A stretch of 14,426 nt of DNA from an uncultured Chryseolinea sp. (GTDB taxonomy: Bacteria > Bacteroidota > Bacteroidia > Cytophagales > Cyclobacteriaceae), in NCBI GenBank assembly GCA_946478915.1, contig CAMLER010000047.1, positions 1-14,426 on the forward strand, in the 5' to 3' direction. Every line of letters begins with the position of its first letter. The stretch's first letter is position 1. The translations under genes and the position numbers were made by a program. Positions 7,429 through 13,834 of this stretch are shown here, piece by piece. The notes beneath the pieces are model-generated. The model did not search any database, had not been told where the DNA came from, and saw only the letters and a program-made list of their open reading frames with translations.

Positions 7429-8117
7429 TGGAACTGAATAAATATAAAAGTCATGACCGGCTGCTTGTCGCTATTGACTGTATAATCTTTGGATTTGATG
7501 GCAATCAGCTTCAGGCACTTCTTATAAAGAGAGGATTTGAACCGGAGAAGGGAAAGTGGTCGCTGATGGGCGGATTTACTAACCAGGATGAAAGTACTGA
7601 TGAAGCGGCTGTCCGCGTACTGCATCAGCTGACGGGTATGAACAATATTTACATGGAGCAACTCTACTGCTTCAGCGAAGTAAATCGCGATCCCGCCGGT
7701 CGCGTTATTTCTATTGCATACTTTGCCCTTATCAATATCGCCGACTACAGTGAGCAGCTCCAATTTGAGCATGAAGCCAAGTGGTTTCCGCTGAATAAAA
7801 TTCCAGACTTGATTTTTGACCACGAAAAAATGGTTGCACTTGCAAAGGAGAGACTTCAGCAAAAGGTAGCGAATCACCCAATCGGCTTTGAGTTGCTTCC
7901 TGAAAAATTTACGCTACCACAGCTACAAAGCCTTTATGAAGCTATCTACGAAAGCCCCTTGGATAAGCGAAACTTTACGCGGAAGATCCTTTCATTAGAA
8001 ATCTTGAACAGATTAAATGAGAAGAATAAATCATCGTCGCGTAAAGGAGCTTTTTATTATGTTTTCGATAAGAAAAAATATCAGGAACTGAATCATGAGG
8101 GAGTAAAGTTTATCTGA
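7428..8117 (+). CDS. araR: Nudix-fold arabinose regulator AraR
   Basis: A 229-residue protein with an N-terminal Nudix domain (about 10-145) and a C-terminal winged-helix domain (about 155-220, with FTLPQLQSLYEAIYE and RNFTRKIL as the likely helix-turn-helix). This is the architecture of NrtR-like regulators and of the Nudix-type AraR characterised in Bacteroides thetaiotaomicron, which binds L-arabinose instead of hydrolysing a nucleotide. In the Nudix box, Gly49, Glu55, Arg63 and Gly70 are kept. The metal-binding REUXEE core reads RVLHQL (63-68): Val64, Gln67 and Leu68 replace three glutamates. Hydrolase activity should therefore be lost. Lying last in the ara operon, it would autoregulate with it, probably as an arabinose-released repressor (inference). 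Its start overlaps the stop of a 29-codon frame. Confidence 0.88.
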   Translation: MELNKYKSHDRLLVAIDCIIFGFDGNQLQALLIKRGFEPEKGKWSLMGGFTNQDESTDEAAVRVLHQLTGMNNIYMEQLYCFSEVNRDPAGRVISIAYFALINIADYSEQLQFEHEAKWFPLNKIPDLIFDHEKMVALAKERLQQKVANHPIGFELLPEKFTLPQLQSLYEAIYESPLDKRNFTRKILSLEILNRLNEKNKSSSRKGAFYYVFDKKKYQELNHEGVKFI

Positions 8118-8146
8118 TGTTCTTGATCTGAAAAAGTCAGAACATC
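8116..8146. terminator. Inverted repeat between convergent araR and mgtC-like genes
   Basis: Perfect 8-bp arms GATGTTCT (8116-8123) and AGAACATC (8139-8146) enclose a 15-nt loop. The left arm begins inside the araR stop codon, and the right arm ends two bases before the mgtC-like stop codon on the other strand. The repeat thus fills the gap between the two converging genes and is placed to stop transcription from both sides. It lacks a clear T-tract on either strand, so termination strength is uncertain. Confidence 0.42.
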
Positions 8147-8147
8147 C

Positions 8148-8780
8148 CTAATATTCGTATGTTTTGACCTGTGGTTGTTCTTTCAAAAAGGAATTGAGGG
8201 CCTCCAGTTTTTTTTCGCTTCCGCTAATTTCATATATCACTACATAGTCAGTTTCCGCCTTAGCATCTCTTGCCTTGTGAAAGGTCAGCTTTAATTTTTT
8301 TAAGAGTTCCTCCAACGATCGAATGAAGCTTTCGTCTTTGTGAAAGGTAATTTTATATGATCGTGCCTGATGAGCTCTCGCAATGAGTCTTTGCAAAGTC
8401 TCAAGGAGTGATAAGACTAACAAAACAACCACCGACCCGACCAGAGCGACAAAATATTCACCTCCACCGACAGCCATACCCAGCGCTGCGGAAATCCAAA
8501 TAGTAGTAGCAGTAGTTATTCCGTTGATTGATAAGCCATCTTTAAAGATGACTCCGGCACCAAGGAATCCGATACCAGTGATGATGTTCGACGCTATGCG
8601 TTCCGGCGCCAATTCGCTCATAGAAATCGAAACCTGGGTAAAGAGTGTTGACCCTACACAAATCATGATCATAGTTCGTAAGCCAGCCGCTTTGCTACGA
8701 TATTCCCGTTCCAGTCCGATAGCGGTTCCAATGCCAAAGGATAGACCTATTTGCAGCACGGTTTCAGTGTCGAGTTCCAT
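8148..8780 (-). CDS. MgtC/SapB-family membrane protein
   Basis: A 210-residue protein with the MgtC/SapB domain followed by a cytoplasmic C-terminal domain. Hydrophobic segments lie near residues 8-22, 36-50, 64-80, 88-104 and 108-127. Family signature stretches are GIGTAIGLEREYRSKAAGLRT (17-36), TGIGFLGAGVIFKDG (68-82) and GITTATTIW (87-95). The tail (about 141-210) has alternating strands and helices like the ACT-like domain of longer MgtC proteins. In pathogens MgtC inhibits the F-type ATP synthase and supports growth at low Mg2+. In free-living bacteria the role is less clear, with Mg2+ homeostasis or envelope physiology as candidates. It converges on araR. No leader resembling a Mg2+ sensor is visible upstream. 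Confidence 0.88.
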   Translation of the reverse strand: MELDTETVLQIGLSFGIGTAIGLEREYRSKAAGLRTMIMICVGSTLFTQVSISMSELAPERIASNIITGIGFLGAGVIFKDGLSINGITTATTIWISAALGMAVGGGEYFVALVGSVVVLLVLSLLETLQRLIARAHQARSYKITFHKDESFIRSLEELLKKLKLTFHKARDAKAETDYVVIYEISGSEKKLEALNSFLKEQPQVKTYEY

Positions 8781-8798
8781 ACGTTAGTCTTGAATCAA

Positions 8799-8874
8799 AG
8801 ATGTAACAAAATAAAAAAGCGAAAGATATTTTCCTCCGCTCTTTTTGTTAACAATATTTGTTTGTGTTACATCT
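8799..8874. repeat. Outer 10-bp inverted repeat enclosing the terminator
   Basis: AGATGTAACA (8799-8808) and TGTTACATCT (8865-8874) are perfect inverse complements, extendable by AAA/TTT with one bulged G. They enclose the terminator-like hairpin at 8813-8846, giving a nested structure. The right arm overlaps the last codons and stop of the DUF2807 gene; the left arm lies 19 bp before the mgtC-like start. It could form the base of a long 3' stem, or be a regulator site for the mgtC-like promoter. Confidence 0.45.
8813..8846 (-). terminator. Probable intrinsic terminator after the DUF2807 gene
   Basis: Read on the minus strand, AAAAAGAGCG (8846-8837) pairs with CGCTTTTTT (8821-8813) around a loop of about 15 nt, with one bulged base. 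The T-run continues as ATTTTG. This A-rich/GC-core/T-rich shape is typical of a bidirectional-looking intrinsic terminator. It lies 21 bp past the DUF2807 stop and 33 bp before the mgtC-like start, so it would separate the two transcripts. Confidence 0.5.
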
Positions 8875-9679
8875 TCCGAACATTGCCGCTTCCGGCTGAA
8901 TGACTGTTAACTTTGCTGGGATTACCTTTGTATCTAACACTGCCGCTTCCTGTAATATTGGCATCTAACTCATTCTTAACATTGATTTCAACATCGCCAG
9001 AACCGGTGATACGAACATCGCAGCTGTTGGTCTCCAGGTCGGCAGCGAGCACTCTTCCGGACCCGCTGATGTTTGCCTTAACCTTTGATGCAGTACCGCT
9101 GGCTTCGATCTTACCCGATCCTGAAACACCAAGATCCGCGTTTCCGGAAGTATTTAACACGAGGGTAACCCTGCCCGAGCCGCTTACGTCACTATTAAAA
9201 TTTTTGCATTTCCCACGCAAATCGATGTTGCCTGACCCTGACACGTCGCTTTCCATATCGCCTGAGGCCTCGACTTCCACCCTCATGTTACCCGAGCCAC
9301 TAACATTCAGATCAATATCATCGGCAACAATTTTTGTTTCTCCTATTAAATCACCCGATCCGCCTACGCTGAGACCTTCTACATTTTTTACGGTAATGTA
9401 GATATTGACCTTCTCATCGTTCCCCCATTTCCAAAACTTTTCATCCTCATGCTCGATCACCAATCTGGATCCGTCCACGTTAGTTTCTATCTTTTCCAAC
9501 ACATCCTTCTTACCCTCAATCTCTACTTTTTGGGTAGTACCTTGCCTGAGATACAATTTGCCTGGCACTCTGAATGCGATCTTTGTGAAAGTGTCCACAT
9601 TTCTGGATTCCCTGGTTTGTGCCTGTACCAGGGTAATGCATAGCATTAATACTGTGAAAGCGATGGCTTGTTTTTTCAT
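8867..9679 (-). CDS. Secreted GIN-domain (DUF2807) beta-repeat protein
   Basis: A 270-residue exported protein. A Sec signal peptide runs MKKQAIAFTVLMLCITLVQA (1-20), with cleavage probable after VQA. The mature part starts with the typical head-GIN segment (FTKIAFRVPGKLYLRQG; KVEIEG; VDGSRLVIEHED). It then runs through nine Gly-Ser-Gly turns beginning at residues 107, 128, 148, 167, 187, 206, 226, 244 and 263, so each rung is 18-21 residues, as expected for a right-handed beta helix or roll. DUF2807 proteins are abundant in Bacteroidota and have no settled function; they are exported to the periplasm or cell surface. The ATG at 9679 is chosen because the signal peptide begins there; a longer frame to 9808 would put unrelated residues before it and cross the yigZ start. 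It is read divergently from the YigZ-family gene. Confidence 0.88.
   Translation of the reverse strand: MKKQAIAFTVLMLCITLVQAQTRESRNVDTFTKIAFRVPGKLYLRQGTTQKVEIEGKKDVLEKIETNVDGSRLVIEHEDEKFWKWGNDEKVNIYITVKNVEGLSVGGSGDLIGETKIVADDIDLNVSGSGNMRVEVEASGDMESDVSGSGNIDLRGKCKNFNSDVSGSGRVTLVLNTSGNADLGVSGSGKIEASGTASKVKANISGSGRVLAADLETNSCDVRITGSGDVEINVKNELDANITGSGSVRYKGNPSKVNSHSAGSGNVRKM
8885..9361 (-). repeat. Nine-rung GSG repeat within the DUF2807 gene
   Basis: The codons for the nine GSG motifs recur every 54-63 bp. The repeat is regular at protein level but degenerate in DNA, with different codons for the same Gly-Ser-Gly turns (for example GGATCGGGT-like and GGAAGCGGC-like words). This points to an old, selected structural repeat more than to a recent slippage expansion. 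Confidence 0.8.
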
Positions 9680-9710
9680 ATTATTTGAATTGAATATTTC
9701 GTTTAGAACA

Positions 9711-9747
9711 GACATCACCTGAAATAAAAGGTTGCATGGGTGATATC
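9711..9747. promoter_or_regulatory. Inverted repeat in the divergent DUF2807/yigZ promoter region
   Basis: The arms GACATCACC (9711-9719) and GGTGATATC (9739-9747) match at 8 of 9 positions, with a 19-nt spacer, in the 113-bp gap between two divergent genes. This is a plausible operator controlling one or both. No clear TANNTTTG box was found on either strand, so the promoters themselves are not placed. Confidence 0.33.
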
Positions 9748-9792
9748 TTAAATTTCTTATTACTTTGACGATAACGGAGATTAATAGGTTGC

Positions 9793-10410
9793 ATGTCAGT
9801 GTTCTCATACCATACCATAGCAGATTCTACAACAGGCATCTATAAGGAGAAAGGTAGTAAGTTTCTAGCCTTTGCGTATCCGGTGGATTCGGAAATTGAA
9901 ATCAAAGAGAAGCTTGATGAACTTAAAAAGAAATATTTTGATGCCAGACACCATTGCTACGCATGGATATTGGGCCCCGATAAGTCCAGATTCCGCACTT
10001 CTGACGATGGCGAACCTAATCATTCGGCGGGTGACCCAATCCTCGGAAAGATCAGGTCAGCGGATCTGACAAATATCCTGGTGGTAGTTGTTCGCTATTT
10101 TGGGGGTATAAAACTCGGTGTTGGAGGATTGACCACTGCGTACAAAGTCGCCGCAGAAGATGCATTGGAAAAAGCACGGATAATCCAGGTAATGGTAACA
10201 GCAGAGCTCAATGTAGTCTTCGAATATGAAATAACCTCCGATGTAATGCGCATGCTGCAGGAATTCGATGCAAAAATTCTGGAACAAAATTTCGCTGAGA
10301 GAACCATACTTCAAATTTCTGTCCCGCTTGAAGAGAAAAATAGAATACAGTCACGCCTTCAATTAATGAAAGCAATGGGCAAATCTATTGAATGGGAATT
10401 TAGAACTTAA
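9793..10410 (+). CDS. YigZ/IMPACT-family protein (UPF0029 + DUF1949)
   Basis: A 205-residue cytoplasmic protein with the two-domain layout of bacterial YigZ. The N-terminal UPF0029/IMPACT domain (about 1-120) contains ARHHCYAW (51-58), [15 protein letters not shown] (70-84) and the signature [18 protein letters not shown] (96-113). The C-terminal DUF1949 ferredoxin-like domain covers about 136-205. The eukaryotic relatives (IMPACT/Yih1) regulate the kinase Gcn2. The bacterial role is not established; nucleic-acid binding and a peptidase-like role have been proposed. The ATG at 9793 puts the conserved KEKGSKFLA near the N terminus, as in the family. The MFS gene begins 50 bp downstream and may be cotranscribed. 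Confidence 0.9.
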   Translation: MSVFSYHTIADSTTGIYKEKGSKFLAFAYPVDSEIEIKEKLDELKKKYFDARHHCYAWILGPDKSRFRTSDDGEPNHSAGDPILGKIRSADLTNILVVVVRYFGGIKLGVGGLTTAYKVAAEDALEKARIIQVMVTAELNVVFEYEITSDVMRMLQEFDAKILEQNFAERTILQISVPLEEKNRIQSRLQLMKAMGKSIEWEFRT

Positions 10411-10460
10411 TCCATTGCTCCCAACTCACCGTTCTATTGAAAAATACTACCTTGCCGTTT

Positions 10461-11687
10461 ATGTCGAAAAAAAGAGCCGCATTGGGTTTTATCTTTGTTA
10501 CATTATTGATTGATGTTATTGGTTTTGGAATTATAATCCCTGTCGTTCCCAGTCTGATAAGTGAGTTGGAACACATCAGCATTCCTGAAGCGGCTGCATA
10601 TGGTGGATGGATGGTGGCATCATTTTCTATAATGCAATTCATATTTTCTCCGGTGCTTGGAAATCTTAGCGATCAATACGGGCGTCGGCCAGTGCTCTTG
10701 ATTTCACTGTTCGGATTTGGGCTTGACTATCTGTTGACCGCTTTTGCGCCGACGATCAGCTGGCTTTTCGTAGGACGGATAATCGCTGGAATAATGGGAG
10801 CTAGCTTTACAACGGCCTCGGCATACATAGCGGATGTCAGTACTCCTGAAAATCGTGCGCAAAATTTTGGAATGATCGGCGCTGCTTTCGGTCTTGGTTT
10901 TATTATCGGACCGGCCCTTGGCGGGGTGATCGCTAATTATGGTTTGAGAGCGCCTTTCATTGCGGCGGCGATACTCACTTTTATCAATTGGTTATATGGC
11001 TACTTTATTCTGCCGGAATCACTTGATCCAAAGCACAGAAGAAAATTTGATTGGAAACGTGCAAATCCGTTGGGCACCATGAAATTTTTTCTCCGTTACA
11101 AAGTAATTCTTGGACTTGTCGGCTCCATTGTCTTGATCTATATCGCGGCACATGCCGTGCAAAGTACATGGTCATACTACACCATGGAAAAATATTCGTG
11201 GGATGAAGACATGGTTGGTTATTCTTTAGCATTCGTCGGTTTAATGGTAGCGTTTGTGCAGGGCTGGCTAATTCGTTTTATTATTCCTACACTCGGTCAG
11301 GAGCGTAGTGTCTACGTTGGCCTTACCTTATATGCGATTGGATTCTTTTTATTTGGCGTAGCGACTCAAGGCTGGATGATGTTCGCCTTTTTGATACCGT
11401 ATTGCTTAGGAGGTATTGCCGGGCCCTCGCTGCAGGGAATCATGTCAGGGCAGGTACCCGCTAATCAACAGGGAGAATTGCAAGGCGCACTTACCAGCCT
11501 CGTAAGCATGACTTCAATAGTAGGCCCATTGTTGATGACGTGGTTGTTCTATCATTTTTCAAAGCCGGGCGCGGACCTCTATTTTCCAGGTGCCGCTATG
11601 GTGGCAGGCTCAGTGCTGACGATTATTTCTGCTTTTTTAGCACGGTTGAGTTTGAAGAAGAATATCACTACCAGTTCAAATACCTAA
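10461..11687 (+). CDS. TetA-like (DHA1) MFS exporter
   Basis: A 408-residue major facilitator with about 12 hydrophobic segments and a cytoplasmic loop at about 186-208. It belongs to the drug:H+ antiporter-1 group near Tet(A): [16 protein letters not shown] in TM1 (17-32), motif [15 protein letters not shown] (67-80), the TM4 arginine in [12 protein letters not shown] (104-115), and motif [13 protein letters not shown] (144-155) in TM5, typical of exporters. Chromosomal members of this group often export unknown compounds, so tetracycline resistance cannot be claimed. The ATG at 10461 is chosen over a TTG at 10437 because the family starts shortly before the first membrane helix. Its last 12 bp overlap the end of the opposite-strand LytTR gene. 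Confidence 0.88.
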   Translation: MSKKRAALGFIFVTLLIDVIGFGIIIPVVPSLISELEHISIPEAAAYGGWMVASFSIMQFIFSPVLGNLSDQYGRRPVLLISLFGFGLDYLLTAFAPTISWLFVGRIIAGIMGASFTTASAYIADVSTPENRAQNFGMIGAAFGLGFIIGPALGGVIANYGLRAPFIAAAILTFINWLYGYFILPESLDPKHRRKFDWKRANPLGTMKFFLRYKVILGLVGSIVLIYIAAHAVQSTWSYYTMEKYSWDEDMVGYSLAFVGLMVAFVQGWLIRFIIPTLGQERSVYVGLTLYAIGFFLFGVATQGWMMFAFLIPYCLGGIAGPSLQGIMSGQVPANQQGELQGALTSLVSMTSIVGPLLMTWLFYHFSKPGADLYFPGAAMVAGSVLTIISAFLARLSLKKNITTSSNT

Positions 11688-12413
11688 TACCGATTTGAGT
11701 TTAAGATAACCACTTTTGCTTAGCGGTATCTTTGTACCATTCTTGAGTAAGCCAACATATGAATCTTTCTCCGACGGTTCAATTCGTGTGAGTTGCGACA
11801 AGGAAATAATGTATGATCGGTGCACCCGCACGAACTGTGAGGGGTTTAAACTTTGTTCGTAAAAACTCATGGTCTTTTTCTTCAGAAACATTTCTTTTGA
11901 CGTAAATATTTTTACGTAGTCATCGTATGCCTCGATGTACAGGATGTCATGAACCGGAACAATTTTTATGTTGCTGCCCTCCTTTACGACGATTCTGTTT
12001 CGTTCTTCCGGTTGACTGATTTGAGCATTAGCCCACGTCTGCGCCCTGGACTGTGATTGGTCATTTTGCTGCAACCATTTTGTTATTGCTTTGTCGAACC
12101 GGTCTTTGCTAAATGGTTTAAGTAAATAATCGATAGCGTGTGATTCGAAAGCCTTGATCGCATATTCGTCGAAGGCCGTAGTAAAAATCACTGCGGGTGG
12201 TTGTTCTATCAGTTCCAGCATTTCAAATCCATTTATCTTTGGCATCTGTATATCCAAAAAAATCAGATCAGGCTTATGGTGTGCAATTGCCTTTACACCC
12301 TCAAATCCGTCGTTGCAGGTTTGCATAATCTGAAACTGCGGATAGGCCTGTAAATATTCTGATACAATGCTTTGAGCAAGCGGCTCATCATCAATAATTA
12401 TTACTTTGATCAT
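11676..12413 (-). CDS. LytTR-family response regulator
   Basis: A 245-residue response regulator. The receiver domain (1-120) has the acidic pocket Asp8-Asp9-Glu10, the phosphoacceptor Asp54 (FLDIQMP), the switch Thr78/Thr79 (IFTTAF) and Lys99 (LLKPF). A linker of about 20 residues leads to a LytTR DNA-binding domain (about 138-243) with [15 protein letters not shown] and [11 protein letters not shown]. LytTR proteins bind direct repeats and usually act with a membrane kinase encoded beside them. Here the kinase gene lies directly upstream with a 4-nt ATGA overlap, so the two are surely cotranslated partners. Targets are unknown. Confidence 0.94.
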   Translation of the reverse strand: MIKVIIIDDEPLAQSIVSEYLQAYPQFQIMQTCNDGFEGVKAIAHHKPDLIFLDIQMPKINGFEMLELIEQPPAVIFTTAFDEYAIKAFESHAIDYLLKPFSKDRFDKAITKWLQQNDQSQSRAQTWANAQISQPEERNRIVVKEGSNIKIVPVHDILYIEAYDDYVKIFTSKEMFLKKKTMSFYEQSLNPSQFVRVHRSYIISLSQLTRIEPSEKDSYVGLLKNGTKIPLSKSGYLKLKSVLGI

Positions 12414-13453
12414 GCTGGTTGCGGAATTTTCAGTTCGGTGACAAATATTGATTCATTGTTGCGTGCGGATAACAGGTCATTTCTTCCGTAGAGCAAATAG
12501 AGCCTGCGTTGCACAGAAGTAAGTCCGAATCCTGTTCCCGGCCGAGCCTGGGAAGTTTCGGGATCAAATGGATTTTCAATTGATACATGAAGATTTCCGT
12601 TTGTGTTGATCGCTTTCAGTGAAATAGTAATTTCGCCGATGGTATCATATAACCCGAATTTGATCGCATTTTCCAACAGTGGCTGAAGAAGTAGCAACGG
12701 AAGCTTCATTTTTTTTGCATTATCGTCAACCATGATCTCTGTTTTCAGGCGATGGCCAAAACGAACTTTTTCAATTTCAAGATACAGGTTTAGATGTCTG
12801 ATTTCTTCTTCAAGTGAAACCAACTGCTGCTCATCTTTCCTTATGGTTCCACGCAAGAAATCGGATAGCTCCTGAATCATTTGTCGCGCCTTTTCCGGCT
12901 TGCTGCCCACCAAGGCGCTGATAGAGTTGAGGCTGTTAAACAGGAAGTGTGGCTGAAGCTGTTGGCGAAGGGAGGATAACTCTGCTTCACGTGCCATCTT
13001 TTCCATACTTATTTTTCGTTCTTCAATTTCGCGCTGTTCACGCACGTAAAACCAGATCCAGCTCACGATGGTAATTATGCTCACGATAAGCCAGCAAAAG
13101 AGACCCCGGACGATTATTGTTTTTTCAAAGAAGTCTGCATAGCCAGGAACATCCCCGTTTACCTGAAGCGCAAACCAACGGATGAGGAATACGCAGGCAA
13201 GTGCGAGTCCACTACTCCAGGCCAATCTTTTAATATCGCGAGGATGATAATATCGCATGCTCGATATCACGACGTATCCGGCGAGTCCGAGCACAACTGT
13301 TGTGATACCGGCATCTTTTAAAGCCAATGTCAGCTCAAAGCCTGTATTCGTTAATGCCAGTGTTTGAAGTAGCAACCAAACGGCCCACCATGCCAGGTAG
13401 ACTATGAATAGTTGTCGTCCAGAGAAGGTTCGGCTTGGATTCGGTTGTATCAT
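12410..13453 (-). CDS. LytS/YehU-like sensor histidine kinase (His_kinase family)
   Basis: A 347-residue membrane kinase. The N-terminal half has four likely membrane helices (about 14-33, 48-66, 78-96, 114-137) with no large extracytoplasmic domain, so it probably senses within the membrane or through a partner. A charged coiled-coil-like linker (138-160) leads to the phosphoacceptor region LRQQLQPHFLFNSLN, with His169. The ATPase part has LQPLLENAIKFG (256-267, N-box Asn262) and GTGFGLTSVQRRL (306-318, G-box). These are marks of the His_kinase (PF06580) type that pairs with LytTR regulators. It starts directly after the TAG stop of the DUF4288 gene (TAGATG) and overlaps the regulator by 4 nt. 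Confidence 0.93.
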   Translation of the reverse strand: MIQPNPSRTFSGRQLFIVYLAWWAVWLLLQTLALTNTGFELTLALKDAGITTVVLGLAGYVVISSMRYYHPRDIKRLAWSSGLALACVFLIRWFALQVNGDVPGYADFFEKTIIVRGLFCWLIVSIITIVSWIWFYVREQREIEERKISMEKMAREAELSSLRQQLQPHFLFNSLNSISALVGSKPEKARQMIQELSDFLRGTIRKDEQQLVSLEEEIRHLNLYLEIEKVRFGHRLKTEIMVDDNAKKMKLPLLLLQPLLENAIKFGLYDTIGEITISLKAINTNGNLHVSIENPFDPETSQARPGTGFGLTSVQRRLYLLYGRNDLLSARNNESIFVTELKIPQPA

Positions 13454-13795
13454 CTAGCAAATCAATCTTGAATTCTTTCGGAGCGCTATTGCTTTTTTAT
13501 GAACAAAATGAATATAGGATTTTGGCTCTTCTGCTTCGTGAATTCTGGAGTATAATTCAATTCCGTCTTCCAGGCTGCTGATCGGGATTATTTCCGCAAC
13601 ATTTACGAATTCCCATTTTACTTCCTTCATTTTATCATTATAGAAGATATCTTCTTCGCGAAGGCCGATCGTGCGTGCCTTGATAAAAGCTTCCTCTGGA
13701 TTTTCTGCGGCGATCAATCTGAGTTGTTCATCAAATTGGGTAATGCTTTTCTCGGCAGCGATGTTAAAGACAATTTTTGTGATGTACCAGTTCAT
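13454..13795 (-). CDS. DUF4288-family protein
   Basis: A 113-residue protein beginning MNWYITKIVF, with TQFDEQLRLIAAENPEEAFIKARTIG (residues about 19-44) and a WEFVNVAEII stretch. I recognise these as DUF4288, a small family common in Bacteroidota with no known function. An in-frame ATG at 13831 would add 12 hydrophobic residues (MYVIFIILELFV), which could make a short membrane anchor. MNWY is the usual family start, so 13795 is preferred. The stop TAG touches the kinase ATG, implying tight translational coupling and perhaps a joint role with the kinase (inference). It is predicted soluble and cytoplasmic if it starts at MNWY. Confidence 0.75.
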   Translation of the reverse strand: MNWYITKIVFNIAAEKSITQFDEQLRLIAAENPEEAFIKARTIGLREEDIFYNDKMKEVKWEFVNVAEIIPISSLEDGIELYSRIHEAEEPKSYIHFVHKKAIALRKNSRLIC

Positions 13796-13834
13796 AACAA
13801 ATAGTTCCAGGATGATAAAAATGACATACATATA

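Noticed and set aside
7410..7877. 155-codon frame antisense to araR
   Set aside because: It lies fully opposite a well-supported Nudix/winged-helix gene and its translation shows no recognisable family or domain pattern.
8383..8787. 134-codon frame antisense to the mgtC-like gene
   Set aside because: The opposite strand encodes a clear MgtC/SapB protein, and this frame gives only low-complexity Ser/Pro/Ile sequence.
8885..9361. Periodic repeat considered as a CRISPR array
   Set aside because: The 54-63 bp periodicity comes from degenerate codons for a protein GSG repeat in a continuous open frame. There are no identical repeats with unique spacers.
8913..9401. 162-codon frame antisense to the DUF2807 gene
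   Set aside because: It is a by-product of the GSG repeat: the reverse complement of Gly/Ser codons gives repeated Pro/Leu/Ser-rich peptide with no independent signal.
10461..11687. Calling the MFS exporter a tetracycline-resistance gene
   Set aside because: The motifs show a TetA-like exporter group only. Chromosomal relatives transport many compounds, and there is no TetR partner or mobile element nearby.
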